From assembly GCA_963590415.1 (NCBI GenBank), contig CAVAPB010000006.1, positions 22,550 to 86,549 of the forward strand: 64,000 bases of DNA. Reading direction: 5' to 3'. Both the position numbers and the translations under genes were made by a program. How positions within the stretch are numbered: the stretch's first letter is position 1; each line of letters opens with the position of its first letter. The notes beneath the pieces were generated by a model, which was not told where the DNA came from, did not search any database, and was given only the letters and a program-made list of their open reading frames with translations. Below are positions 25,605 through 34,814 of the stretch, piece after piece. This DNA comes from Fimenecus sp963590415. GTDB lineage: Bacteria > Bacillota > Clostridia > Oscillospirales > Acutalibacteraceae.

Positions 25605-26757
25605 GATTTTCAAAACCGTCGGTGTCGTGATTGCCGTGATATTTGTTCTCGGCGTTATTTACAACCGCCACACGCTTTTAAGCCTTATCCCCACAAATTT
25701 TTCGGATGTGGAGATGGTTTATGACGGTCAGTCGGACACAGAAACCAATGTCAGATATTATTATAACCGTTTAAGCGATAACGCAAAGATAGCCTATACC
25801 CTGATAGTTCCGGAAATGTATAAGCACGCTCAGTCTATTGAAATTCCTATGATAACCGAAGCGGAGCTTACGGCACTCAATTATGCCGTTTCATATGACA
25901 ACCCCGACCTTATCTGCTATTCGGCGGAATGCAATGTCAGAACCGAGGGGAATAAGTATTATTTTGAGCCGGAGTATTCCCATACGCAGGAGGAGTGCGA
26001 CAGTCTTACCTCGGAGCTGAAGACGGAGGTTGACAAGATAGTCAAACAGGCGCAGAGCCTCTCCTCCGATTATGAAAAAGAAAAATATGTTCACGACTAT
26101 ATCTGCGAAAAATGCGAATATGTCCTGACCGATAAACTCAAAACCACATCATATGACGCTCTTATAGGCGGCGAGGCGGTCTGCGAGGGCTATGCGAGAG
26201 CCGCACAGCTTTTGCTCAACAGGCTCGGTATTGAAAATTATCTTATAATAGGCGACGCAAGGGACGATGACGGAAACATCGAAGGTCATATGTGGAACAT
26301 TGTAAAGATAAACGGCAATAATTACCACCTTGATGTAACCTGGGACGATACCGACCAACCCGATTCACCCGATATCAAAACACACATTTATTTCAATTTG
26401 ACAACGAAGCAGATTTCTCAAAATCATTTTAATATGAACCCGGCTGAAAACAACTGTACAGCCGATGAGTTCAACTACGCCAAGGCGGAGGGCTTGCTTT
26501 TCGGAAATAATACAAGCACTCTTAAAACAAACCTTGAAGCCGAGGTTGTTCGGAATTATTCAAACGGCACAAGCTATGTTGAGGTGTTTGCGGTAAGCCC
26601 CGAAGCTTACGCAGCTATATACAAAAGCCTTGTTGACTCGGACGGTATTTCGGAAATTGCCGTAAATGTCCGAAATAAAAATAAAAATATAAAATTCACG
26701 CAGTATCAGACCTTTGAAGACAGCGAAATGTGTTATATGCAGTTCGTGCTGTCATAA
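25597..26757 (+). CDS. Membrane-anchored transglutaminase-like domain protein
   Basis: A 386-residue protein with one N-terminal membrane segment (about 6-24) and an extracellular transglutaminase-like fold. The Cys-His-Asp triad is visible: Cys196 in GGEAVCEGYA, His231 in IEGHMWNIV and Asp246 in YHLDVTWDD. Such domains act as Cys proteases or protein cross-linkers at the cell surface; the substrate is unknown. It is coupled to the LCP-like gene and probably shares a surface task with it. Confidence 0.85.
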   Translation: MRKIFKTVGVVIAVIFVLGVIYNRHTLLSLIPTNFSDVEMVYDGQSDTETNVRYYYNRLSDNAKIAYTLIVPEMYKHAQSIEIPMITEAELTALNYAVSYDNPDLICYSAECNVRTEGNKYYFEPEYSHTQEECDSLTSELKTEVDKIVKQAQSLSSDYEKEKYVHDYICEKCEYVLTDKLKTTSYDALIGGEAVCEGYARAAQLLLNRLGIENYLIIGDARDDDGNIEGHMWNIVKINGNNYHLDVTWDDTDQPDSPDIKTHIYFNLTTKQISQNHFNMNPAENNCTADEFNYAKAEGLLFGNNTSTLKTNLEAEVVRNYSNGTSYVEVFAVSPEAYAAIYKSLVDSDGISEIAVNVRNKNKNIKFTQYQTFEDSEMCYMQFVLS

Positions 26758-26792
26758 TAAGCTTGAAATTTGTCCTCGGGAAGGTGCATAAT

Positions 26793-27356
26793 ATGGATAA
26801 GCAGAGAATTGAAAACGCTGTAAGAGAAATTCTTATCGCAATCGGCGAAGATCCCGACAGGGATGGGCTTCTGGAAACGCCAAGAAGGGTTGCCAATATG
26901 TACGGGGAGATTTTTTCGGGGCTTGAAGCGAATCCCGAAAGACATCTTAAAATTTTCAACGAGGGAAACAACGATGAAATGGTAGTCGTTCGGGATATTC
27001 CGCTCTACTCGATGTGCGAGCATCACCTATTGCCGTTCGTCGGAAGAGCTCATATAGCATACATTCCCTCGGAGGGCAAGGTAATAGGGCTCTCAAAGCT
27101 TGCAAGAATTGTAGACGATTATGCAAAGCGCCCGCAAATTCAGGAAAGGCTCACCTCACAGGTGGCGGATTTCCTCGAAGAGCATTTGCAGCCCAAGGGC
27201 GTTGCGGTCGTTATCGAGGCAGAGCACCTTTGTATGACTATGCGGGGCGCAAGGGCGGCAGGCGCAAAGACCCAGACTTCGGCATTGAGGGGCGTTATGA
27301 AAAAAGACCCGAGAACAAGAGCCGAGGCAATGTCATTGCTTTTCGGAGGTAAATAA
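26793..27356 (+). CDS. folE: GTP cyclohydrolase I
   Basis: First enzyme of folate synthesis, converting GTP to dihydroneopterin triphosphate. The ATG at 26793, after GGAAGGTG, gives 187 residues. Zinc ligands are visible: Cys75 and His78 in SMCEHHLLPF and Cys147 in EHLCMTMRG. GLSKLARIVDDYAKRPQIQERL is the classic signature. It overlaps folP by one base and starts the four-gene folate operon folE-folP-folB-folK. Confidence 0.97.
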   Translation: MDKQRIENAVREILIAIGEDPDRDGLLETPRRVANMYGEIFSGLEANPERHLKIFNEGNNDEMVVVRDIPLYSMCEHHLLPFVGRAHIAYIPSEGKVIGLSKLARIVDDYAKRPQIQERLTSQVADFLEEHLQPKGVAVVIEAEHLCMTMRGARAAGAKTQTSALRGVMKKDPRTRAEAMSLLFGGK

Positions 27357-28192
27357 TGGCTTATTATTTCAAGGGTAACGGCTTTTCGTTCGAGCTTAAC
27401 AAAAGGACATACATAATGGGAATACTCAATGTCACGCCCGACTCGTTTTTTGACGGCGGACAGTGGAACACACCCGAAAAGGCGGTCGAGCACGCACTTT
27501 TGATGGAAAATGACGGCGCTGACATAATCGACATCGGCGCACAGTCCACAAGACCCGGAAGTGTGCTTTTGTCGGAGGACGAGGAGCTTGCAATTATAAA
27601 AACATATATTCCCGCCGTTACCTCGGCGGTAAAGGTTCCCGTATCGGTTGACACATTTTATCCGAAGGTTGCGGAATATTGCCTTGAAAACGGGGCGAAG
27701 ATAATAAACGATGTAAGCTCCGATATGGACAGGGAAATGGCGCTTACCGTCAAAAAGCACAACGCAGGTTGGATAGTAATGCACACGGGAAACGCCTCAG
27801 CTTCGCAGGAGGCTGATTATTCAAAATGCGGCGGCGTTGTAAACGATGTGCTCGCATTCTTTGACAGGGCGAAAAAAATCGCCTCGGAGTATTCGATAAG
27901 CCATGAAAATCTCTGTTTTGATATGGGCTTCGGATTTGGAAAGTCACATTCGGACAATTTGGAGCTTTTAAGGCACACAGACAGGCTTAAAACGCCAGAA
28001 AGAGCGCTTTTGACGGCGCTTTCTTGTAAACGCCTTGTGAAAAACGAGACGGGAGCAGACGGCTATGACAGGGTTTTCGGAACGGTTGCGGCGGACACGC
28101 TTGCCATAGCGGGCGGCACCGATTTCATTCGTGTGCACCATGTCAGAGAAGCGGCTTTGGCGGCGAAAATGGCAGATGCGGCAGTGAGGTAA
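27356..28192 (+). CDS. folP: Dihydropteroate synthase
   Basis: Joins p-aminobenzoate to hydroxymethyl-dihydropterin pyrophosphate; target of sulfonamides. The 278-residue product has MGILNVTPDSFFDGG, DIIDIGAQSTRPGS and VSVDTFYPKVAEYCLENGAKIINDVSS, with the final IRVHHVREA. The ATG shares a base with the folE stop (TAATG). Confidence 0.96.
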   Translation: MAYYFKGNGFSFELNKRTYIMGILNVTPDSFFDGGQWNTPEKAVEHALLMENDGADIIDIGAQSTRPGSVLLSEDEELAIIKTYIPAVTSAVKVPVSVDTFYPKVAEYCLENGAKIINDVSSDMDREMALTVKKHNAGWIVMHTGNASASQEADYSKCGGVVNDVLAFFDRAKKIASEYSISHENLCFDMGFGFGKSHSDNLELLRHTDRLKTPERALLTALSCKRLVKNETGADGYDRVFGTVAADTLAIAGGTDFIRVHHVREAALAAKMADAAVR

Positions 28193-28194
28193 TT

Positions 28195-28557
28195 ATGGAT
28201 AAAATCGAAGTTAAGGGCTTAAAGCTCTATGCATATCACGGGGTCAATCCCGAGGAGAAAATCGACGGTCAGGAGTTTATTCTTGACATAAAATCTTATC
28301 TTTCGCTTGATTTGCCGTGTGCGAGCGACAATGTTGACGATACGGTAAGCTATGCGAAAATAATAAAAACCGCAAGGCGTGTGTTTTTATCGGACAAGTT
28401 TGACTTGCTCGAAAAGGCGGCACAGACCGTTGCGGACGCAATACTTGAGGAATTTCCGAAAATCGACACCGTCACGGTTGAAGTGAAAAAGCCTTTTGCC
28501 CCGATAAAGGCTGATTTTGATTATGTCTCGGTTGAAATTACAAGGAGCAGACAATGA
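28195..28557 (+). CDS. folB: Dihydroneopterin aldolase
   Basis: Converts dihydroneopterin to hydroxymethyl-dihydropterin. The 120-residue product has the start motif KIEVKGLKLYAYHGVNPEEK and the LLEKAAQTVADAIL helix with a C-terminal VEVKKPFAPI. It starts 3 bases after folP and overlaps folK by 4 bases. Confidence 0.95.
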   Translation: MDKIEVKGLKLYAYHGVNPEEKIDGQEFILDIKSYLSLDLPCASDNVDDTVSYAKIIKTARRVFLSDKFDLLEKAAQTVADAILEEFPKIDTVTVEVKKPFAPIKADFDYVSVEITRSRQ

Positions 28558-29024
28558 AAGCTGTACTCGGAATAGGAACAAATATCGGCGACAGGCTCAA
28601 AAACATAGAAAATGTCTATTCTTCGCTTGCACTTTTGCCTAACACGGAAATTTTGAAAAAATCCTCTGTCTACGAGACCGAGCCGTGGGGCTACGAGCAG
28701 CAGGACAGGTTCCTCAACTGCGCCGTTCTCATTGAAACGAAGCTTTCGCCGAACGCCTTGCTCGGCGCGTGCCTCGGCATTGAGGCGGCTCTCGGTAGGG
28801 TGCGTAAATTCAAAAACGGTCCGCGTATAATTGATGTGGATATACTGCTTTTGGAGAATACGGAAATTTCAACCGGCGAGCTGACGGTACCTCACAGGTT
28901 CATAAGACAAAGGGACTTTGTGCTCGTCCCCCTGCACGACCTTTTCCCCGAAAACGAAGCTTTCGGCTATACCTTCGGCGAGGAATATGACAAAACCGAC
29001 AAGACAAAATTGAGGAAAATATAA
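28554..29024 (+). CDS. folK: HPPK, hydroxymethyl-dihydropterin pyrophosphokinase
   Basis: Adds pyrophosphate to hydroxymethyl-dihydropterin. The 156-residue product has GIGTNIGDRLKNIE at the N-terminus, the loop SSVYETEPWGYEQQDRFLNC and the catalytic GPRIIDVDILLLEN followed by PHRFIRQRDFVLVPL. It is the last gene of the folate operon and is followed by a terminator. Confidence 0.96.
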   Translation: MKAVLGIGTNIGDRLKNIENVYSSLALLPNTEILKKSSVYETEPWGYEQQDRFLNCAVLIETKLSPNALLGACLGIEAALGRVRKFKNGPRIIDVDILLLENTEISTGELTVPHRFIRQRDFVLVPLHDLFPENEAFGYTFGEEYDKTDKTKLRKI

Positions 29025-29039
29025 CATTAAAATCACTTG

Positions 29040-29071
29040 AAAAGGCTGTTTAATTTGAACAGTCTTTTTTA
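29040..29071 (+). terminator. Rho-independent terminator after folK
   Basis: AAAAGGCTGTT (29040-29050), loop TAATTTG and AACAGTCTTTT (29058-29068), with one G-T pair and a following T-run. It insulates the Cas12a operon from the folate operon. Confidence 0.8.
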
Positions 29072-29138
29072 TTTGTCAAATATTCAGTCACTATAAAGCA
29101 TTGAGTCCCATAAACGGGACTTTCATACTTGCCTTTGA

Positions 29139-29167
29139 TTGACAAATATAAAAGTTTGCGGTAATAT
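29139..29167 (+). promoter_or_regulatory. Predicted promoter of the cas12a operon
   Basis: A perfect TTGACA (29139-29144), a 17-base spacer and TAATAT (29162-29167), with transcription expected near 29174 and the ATG at 29207. The -35 box forms part of TTGACAAAT, which is the reverse complement of ATTTGTCAA at 29073-29081. An AGTCCC/GGGACT hairpin (29104-29121) lies between the two. This could be an operator. Confidence 0.65.
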
Positions 29168-29206
29168 TGAAAAAAGTGTATTTAGATATGAAAAAGGGGA
29201 TTTAAT

Positions 29207-32200
29207 ATGAAAGAGAATTTTATTAACCGTTATCCTTTGTCAAAAACATTGAGATTTTCTTTGCTTCCCATTGGAAAAACCGAGGAGAATTTTATCGCAA
29301 AGCGCATTTTGGACGAGGATAAGCAAAGAGCTGAAGACTATGAAAAAGTAAAAGAATATATTGATCGTTATCACAGAAGCTTTATTGATGATGTCTTGAA
29401 AAAGGTAAGTCTCAGCGATGTAAAGGAATATGCACAACTGTATCAGAAGAAAAACAGAACCGATGCCGACGCTAAAGCTATGAAGGCTCTTGAAGCAAAA
29501 ATGCGAAAGGAAATATCCAAAGCTTTTACTTCTGACGAAAGGTATAAAAAGCTATGGGAAAAGGAACTTATTCGTGATAATTTGCCGGCATTTCTTACCG
29601 ATGAAGAAGAGAAAAAAGCAGTTGCTTCGTTTGAAAGCTTTACAACTTACTTTAAGGGATTCTATGAGAACAGAAAAAATATGTATTCGGAAGAGGATAA
29701 ATCCACATCAATTTCAAACCGTTGTATAAATGATAATTTGCCGAGATTTCTTGACAACATCAAAAGCTTTGAAAAAGTATCGGCAAGCTTGCCCAAAGAA
29801 GACCTCACAGCACTTAACGATGATATGTACAGTCTTTTCGGCAATTATGTTTCCGATGTGTTTTCACTTGATTATTTTGATTTTGTTTTGCCGCAGTCGG
29901 GAATTGATGTTTACAATGCCTTTATCGGCGGATACTCTTGCGAGGATGGAACCAAAATCAAAGGAATAAACGAGTATATAAATCTGTATAATCAGCAGGT
30001 TGCAAAAAACGATAAGTCAATGCGCCTTCCTTTTATGAAGACGCTTAAAAAGCAAATACTCAGCGAAAAGACGACAGTTTCCTTTGTTTCTGAAAAATTC
30101 AGCACCGATGATGAAGTTTTGTGTGCGGTAAATGAGTATTATAATAATCACAAAGATGATTTTAGTGAACTTTCGGAACTGTTTTCTGATTTCGCATCAT
30201 ACAATGCAGAAGGAATTTATATAAAAAATTCAGCCGCAATATCAGAGATTTCCAAAGCAGTTTTTTACGATTGGAGCGCAATCAAATCAGCGTGGAGCGA
30301 AGAGTATGAGCGGAACAAACCGATAAAGTCCAAAACTGATATTGAGAAATATGAAGACAAAAAGCAAAAGGTGTATAAGGCAATACAGAGTTTCTCTATT
30401 TATCAGCTTCACGATTTGATGAATCGGGAAAACAATTCTGCTGAAAGGATTATGAATTGGTATTCCGAATCCGTTGCCAAGGCGGTTGAAGATATATACG
30501 AAGCTTATTCGGCAGCCGAAAGCTTGCTTACCGAAAAATATGAGGGTAAAAACGATAAAAAACTCTATAGAAATGAAAGCGCAACAGAGAAAATTAAGAA
30601 ATTCCTTGATTCTGTTAAAGACCTCGAGGGGTGTGTCAAGCCTCTTTTGGGAACAGGCAAGGAAGAAATTAAGGACGAGACCTTTTACGGAAAGTTTGTG
30701 GATTTGTTTGATTCTGTTTCAACTGTTGACAAGTTGTATGATAAAGTCAGAAACTATATGACGCAAAAGCCGTATTCAAAGGATAAAATTAAGCTAAACT
30801 TCGGCGTTCCGACATTCCTGGATGGTTGGGCGTTAGGCAATGAGTTTACAAATTCCGCACAATTATTTACTGACGGAAAGAATTATTATCTTGCTGTTAT
30901 GGATAAGGACTTAAAACGCAATTTGCCTAAATGCTATAACAGCCCTGTTAATGACGATGACGAATGGTTGAAAATCAAATACCAACAAGCTGCCGACCCC
31001 TCAAAAGATGTGCCTAATTTGATGGTAATTGACGGTGTTACTGTTAAGAAAAACGGTAGAAAAGAAAAAACAGGGGAACATGCCGGAGAGAATATACAGC
31101 TTGAAAAGCTCAGAGATACATATCTTCCTGAGAACATAAATCGAATAAGGAAGGGAAGAACATTTTCAAATTCAAATGATAATTTTTCAAAAAAAGATTT
31201 ATGCGAATATATTGAGTACTATATGTATCGTGTAAAAGAATATTATTCGTCTTTTGATTTTACTTTTAAGGATATTTCTGAATATAACAGCTTTCAGGAA
31301 TTTTTGGCTGATGTGGACTCTCAAGCTTATCAAATCGGGTTTGAAAAGGTTTCACGCAGTCAGATATTTGACCTTGTCGATAATGGCTATATCTATCTGT
31401 TCCAAATCTATAACAAGGATTTCTCGGAAAAAAGTCACGGCACGCCCAATTTGCATACATTGTATTTCAAAATGCTGTTTGACAAGCAAAATCTTTCGGA
31501 TGTTGTATATAAATTGAACGGCGAAGCGGAGATGTTCTACCGTGAGGCGAGTATCAATGATAAGGAAAAGATTGTCCACTATGCCAATGTGCCGATTGAG
31601 AACAAGAATCCGAATAGCAAAAACTCCGAAAGTACATTTGAATATGACATAATAAAGGACAGAAGGTTTACCAAAAGGCAGTTTGCTCTTCATGTTCCGA
31701 TTACAATCAATTTCAAAGCAAACTCGGGTGCGTATATCAATGTAGATGTTCGTAAAGCCGTAAAGGACAGACAGGATAACTATGTTATCGGTATCGACCG
31801 AGGCGAAAGAAACTTGATTTATATCTGTGTTGTAAACAGCAGGGGAGATATTATCGAGCAGTATTCACTCAATGAAATAATAAACGACAACGGCTATAAG
31901 GTCGATTATCAGAGGATTCTTGACGAAAGAGGGGAGAAAATAGACGAAGAAAGAAAAAGCTGGAAAACTGTTGAGAACATAAAGGAACTCAAAGAGGGAT
32001 ATCTCAGTCAGGTCGTTCACAAAATTTGCGAGCTCGTTATAAAATACGACGCCGTGATTGCAATGGAGGATTTGAATTTCCGCTTTAAGAAAGGAAGATT
32101 CAAGGTTGAGAAGCAGGTGTATCAGAAGTTTGAGAATATGCTTACTTCAAAACTCAATCTGCTTATCGATAAGAAAGCAGAGTATGCAGCCGACGGCGGG

Positions 32201-32965
32201 CTTTTGAAGGCGTATCAGCTTACAAACAAGGTTGACGGGGTAAATAAATCAAAGCAAAACGGCATTATATTCTATGTCCCTGCATGGTGTACAAGTAAAA
32301 TCGACCCGGCAACGGGCTTTGTCAATCTTTTGAGACCGAAATATACAAGTGTAGCAGAGTCTAAAAGATTATTCGGAACGATGGATGATATCAGATATAA
32401 CCGTGCTACAGATATGTTTGAGTTTGACATTGATTATAACAAATTCCCGAAATGCAATTCAGATTATAAAAAGATGTGGACGGTTTGCACTAATGAGGAC
32501 AGAATCAGAACTTTCCGCAATAAAGATAAAAACAGTGAGTGGGATAATGAACGAATTATTCTTACCGATGAGTTCAAAAAGCTGTTTGCCGAATACGGAA
32601 TTGATTACAGCACGGGAATAAAAGAAGCAATTTCGGAAAATTCAAATCTGGAATTTCATCGCCGTCTTGTTAAACTTTTGGAATTAACTCTTCAAATGAG
32701 GAACAGCGTTACAAGAAGCACTTTGCCCGAAGACGATTTTCTTATTTCGCCTGTTGCAAATAAAAACGGAGAGTCCTACGACAGCCGCAATTACAAAGGC
32801 GAAAACGCCGCTTTGCCATGTGACGCCGACGCAAACGGTGCGTATAATATCGCACGCAAAGCTTTGTGGGCAATAGATGTTCTGAAGAATACACCGGACG
32901 AAGAGCTTGATAAAGCAAATCTTGCAATATCCGATGCCGAGTGGCTTAAATATACACAAAAATGA
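29207..32965 (+). CDS. cas12a: Cas12a (Cpf1), type V-A CRISPR effector nuclease
   Basis: RNA-guided DNA endonuclease that also processes its own pre-crRNA. The 1252-residue length is normal. In order: WED-I/REC start (YPLSKTLRFSLLPIGKT), REC lobe, PAM-interacting region (about 530-650), LHD region (HGTPNLHTLYFKMLFDKQNL), processing triad (His791, Lys800, Lys817, same spacing as LbCas12a), RuvC-I Asp864 in IGIDRGERNLIYI, RuvC-II Glu954 in AMEDLN, Nuc Arg1165 in LQMRNS and RuvC-III Asp1208 in DADANGAYNIARK. Both DNA cleavage and crRNA maturation should be active. Lysines that contact the PAM in As/Lb/Fn Cas12a are replaced (Asn545, Glu642). The codon use is more AT-rich than in the flanking genes, which suggests transfer. 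AAGGGG precedes the ATG, and the gene overlaps cas4 by 4 bases. Confidence 0.98.
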   Translation: MKENFINRYPLSKTLRFSLLPIGKTEENFIAKRILDEDKQRAEDYEKVKEYIDRYHRSFIDDVLKKVSLSDVKEYAQLYQKKNRTDADAKAMKALEAKMRKEISKAFTSDERYKKLWEKELIRDNLPAFLTDEEEKKAVASFESFTTYFKGFYENRKNMYSEEDKSTSISNRCINDNLPRFLDNIKSFEKVSASLPKEDLTALNDDMYSLFGNYVSDVFSLDYFDFVLPQSGIDVYNAFIGGYSCEDGTKIKGINEYINLYNQQVAKNDKSMRLPFMKTLKKQILSEKTTVSFVSEKFSTDDEVLCAVNEYYNNHKDDFSELSELFSDFASYNAEGIYIKNSAAISEISKAVFYDWSAIKSAWSEEYERNKPIKSKTDIEKYEDKKQKVYKAIQSFSIYQLHDLMNRENNSAERIMNWYSESVAKAVEDIYEAYSAAESLLTEKYEGKNDKKLYRNESATEKIKKFLDSVKDLEGCVKPLLGTGKEEIKDETFYGKFVDLFDSVSTVDKLYDKVRNYMTQKPYSKDKIKLNFGVPTFLDGWALGNEFTNSAQLFTDGKNYYLAVMDKDLKRNLPKCYNSPVNDDDEWLKIKYQQAADPSKDVPNLMVIDGVTVKKNGRKEKTGEHAGENIQLEKLRDTYLPENINRIRKGRTFSNSNDNFSKKDLCEYIEYYMYRVKEYYSSFDFTFKDISEYNSFQEFLADVDSQAYQIGFEKVSRSQIFDLVDNGYIYLFQIYNKDFSEKSHGTPNLHTLYFKMLFDKQNLSDVVYKLNGEAEMFYREASINDKEKIVHYANVPIENKNPNSKNSESTFEYDIIKDRRFTKRQFALHVPITINFKANSGAYINVDVRKAVKDRQDNYVIGIDRGERNLIYICVVNSRGDIIEQYSLNEIINDNGYKVDYQRILDERGEKIDEERKSWKTVENIKELKEGYLSQVVHKICELVIKYDAVIAMEDLNFRFKKGRFKVEKQVYQKFENMLTSKLNLLIDKKAEYAADGGLLKAYQLTNKVDGVNKSKQNGIIFYVPAWCTSKIDPATGFVNLLRPKYTSVAESKRLFGTMDDIRYNRATDMFEFDIDYNKFPKCNSDYKKMWTVCTNEDRIRTFRNKDKNSEWDNERIILTDEFKKLFAEYGIDYSTGIKEAISENSNLEFHRRLVKLLELTLQMRNSVTRSTLPEDDFLISPVANKNGESYDSRNYKGENAALPCDADANGAYNIARKALWAIDVLKNTPDEELDKANLAISDAEWLKYTQK

Positions 32966-33531
32966 GCGAGGAGCCTATTATAATATCAAACCTCAATGAT
33001 TTTATCTTTTGCCCGGTGTCAATATATTTTCACTCTTTGGACGAAGAGGAAAATATACTCAGTCAGGATTCATATCAGTTGAACGGGACTAATGCACACA
33101 AAAGCTCTGATTCTGCAACATATTCAACTAAAAAGAGTATGTTGCAGGGCATGAGCGTATTTTGTGAAAAGTATAATATAATCGGTAAAATAGATACATT
33201 TGATTCTGAAAAAGGTATCTTAACCGAGAGAAAAAAGAAAATAAAAACTATATATGACGGGTATATCTTTCAAATCTATGCACAGTATTTTGCTTTGATT
33301 GAAATGGGATATATCGTAAATGAGTTGCGTTTATATAGCATGGATGACAATAGGATGTATAAAATTGCAAAGCCTGAGAATGATCCGGATAAGCTATATA
33401 AATTTGAAAAGGTGATTTCAGATATGAATAGCATGGGGTTTGATTCATTCAGACAAAGCAATAAAGAAAAATGCAGGAAATGCATATATGAGCCTCTTTG
33501 CGGTTATTCTGATTTGAAGGAGGACGAATAA
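32962..33531 (+). CDS. cas4: Cas4 exonuclease, CRISPR adaptation
   Basis: Fe-S nuclease that trims prespacers and helps choose those with a PAM. The 189-residue product has the cluster ligands Cys17 (FIFCPVSIY) and Cys171, Cys174 and Cys180 (CRKCIYEPLC). The RecB-like core is GKIDTFDSEKGILTERKKK (Asp, then Glu-x-Lys) and the QIYAQYFAL motif. Its ATG overlaps the cas12a stop by 4 bases and it shares one base with cas1, so all are translationally coupled. Confidence 0.95.
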   Translation: MSEEPIIISNLNDFIFCPVSIYFHSLDEEENILSQDSYQLNGTNAHKSSDSATYSTKKSMLQGMSVFCEKYNIIGKIDTFDSEKGILTERKKKIKTIYDGYIFQIYAQYFALIEMGYIVNELRLYSMDDNRMYKIAKPENDPDKLYKFEKVISDMNSMGFDSFRQSNKEKCRKCIYEPLCGYSDLKEDE

Positions 33532-34502
33532 TGTTTACAGCGCCTGATTTCAGTAAAAAACAAATTGTGTTTGTTTTATTCAACGAAGGCGAAAAAATGG
33601 CATTTAGCAACGATAACCTCGTGATAAAAGACGCAGGCGGAAAAATAAAATTTCAATGCACTTGCTACAGGCTTTTTATTGTGTTCGTTGTAGGTCATAC
33701 AAGCATAACAACAGCATTGATACAAAAGGCGCAGAAATTTGGATTTTTTATTGCGTTGATGACGCCCGGATTTCGGCTTTATTCTGTTATCGGAGCGGGA
33801 AAGGACGGAAACACCCTGCTTCATAAGAAACAATACGGTTATGACGGACTTGAAATTGCCAAAGTAATTACGATGAATAAAATGCAAAATCAAAAACAAG
33901 AATTAATGGCTGTTCGCAATAAGAGCGAGGCTGTTAAGACCGCTATTATTTCAATTACAGAATATATTGAAAAAGTACCCAATACAAACACCTTAAATGA
34001 GCTTATGGGACTTGAAGGTCTTGCCTCGAGAGTATATTTTCGTAATCATTTTAACAATATCCTGTGGAAAGGAAGACAGCCACGAATTAAAAGGGATTAT
34101 GTGAACTCCGTGTTGGATATAGGTTATACATTGTTGTTTGCATATATTGATGCCCTTTTGTTAAGTTATGGGTTTGACACATATTACGGAGTTATGCACA
34201 GACAGTTTTATATGAGAAAATCTCTTGTTTGCGATATAGTTGAGCCGTTCAGACCGCTGATTGACCACGAAGTGAAAAAAGCAATAAACCTTAGACAAAT
34301 CAGTGAAGAACACTTTGTTATAACAAATCATCAATATCGATTGAAGTGGGAAAAGTCTTCCGACTATGTGAAAATATTGATGAAGCCATTGATTGATAAT
34401 AAGGAAAGTATTTTCGTGTATGTTCAATCATATTATCGGGCTTTTATGAAGGAATTGCCGCCGGATATGTTTCCTACTTTTGAAATGAGGAATTACAGTT
34501 GA
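33531..34502 (+). CDS. cas1: Cas1 integrase, CRISPR adaptation
   Basis: Metal-dependent integrase that inserts spacers at the leader end of the array. The 323-residue product has the expected active-site residues: Glu162 in ELMGLEGLASRVYF, His223 in GVMHRQFYMRK and Asp235 in SLVCDIVEPFRP. The N-terminal beta domain and the C-terminal helical domain are both full length. It is coupled to cas4 (TAATG) and to cas2 (4-base overlap). Confidence 0.97.
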   Translation: MFTAPDFSKKQIVFVLFNEGEKMAFSNDNLVIKDAGGKIKFQCTCYRLFIVFVVGHTSITTALIQKAQKFGFFIALMTPGFRLYSVIGAGKDGNTLLHKKQYGYDGLEIAKVITMNKMQNQKQELMAVRNKSEAVKTAIISITEYIEKVPNTNTLNELMGLEGLASRVYFRNHFNNILWKGRQPRIKRDYVNSVLDIGYTLLFAYIDALLLSYGFDTYYGVMHRQFYMRKSLVCDIVEPFRPLIDHEVKKAINLRQISEEHFVITNHQYRLKWEKSSDYVKILMKPLIDNKESIFVYVQSYYRAFMKELPPDMFPTFEMRNYS

Positions 34503-34774
34503 TAATTATTAGCTATGATATAAGTAACGATAAAAAGCGGGCAAGGTTTAATCGCTATATCAGAAAGTTCGGACATATGCTCCAGTATTCTGTGTATGAA
34601 ATTGAGAACAGCGAGCGAATATTAAATAATATAATTACAGATATAAACAATAAATGGTTGAAGCAGTTTGACCAAACCGACAGTGTTTATGTCTTTAATT
34701 TGAGCAGCAGCTGTAAGTTGGAAAAATATGGATATGCACGAAATGAAGATTCCGAGCTTTTAATAGTTAAGTGA
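34499..34774 (+). CDS. cas2: Cas2, CRISPR adaptation
   Basis: Small ferredoxin-like protein that bridges Cas1 dimers in the integration complex. The 91-residue product has the first-strand motif MIIISYDISNDKKR with Asp7 and Asp11. It starts with TTG inside the cas1 stop (TTGA), so it is translationally coupled. It ends one base before the predicted array promoter. Confidence 0.95.
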   Translation: MIIISYDISNDKKRARFNRYIRKFGHMLQYSVYEIENSERILNNIITDINNKWLKQFDQTDSVYVFNLSSSCKLEKYGYARNEDSELLIVK

Positions 34775-34804
34775 TTGCAAACCTCGGTCTGAATGTGATA
34801 TAAT
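34775..34804 (+). promoter_or_regulatory. Predicted promoter of the CRISPR array, in the leader
   Basis: TTGCAA (34775-34780), an 18-base spacer and a perfect TATAAT (34799-34804), directly after cas2. Transcription would start near 34811, about 90 bases before the first repeat, so the array could be expressed apart from the cas operon. Confidence 0.6.
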
Positions 34805-34814
34805 TACATATGAA

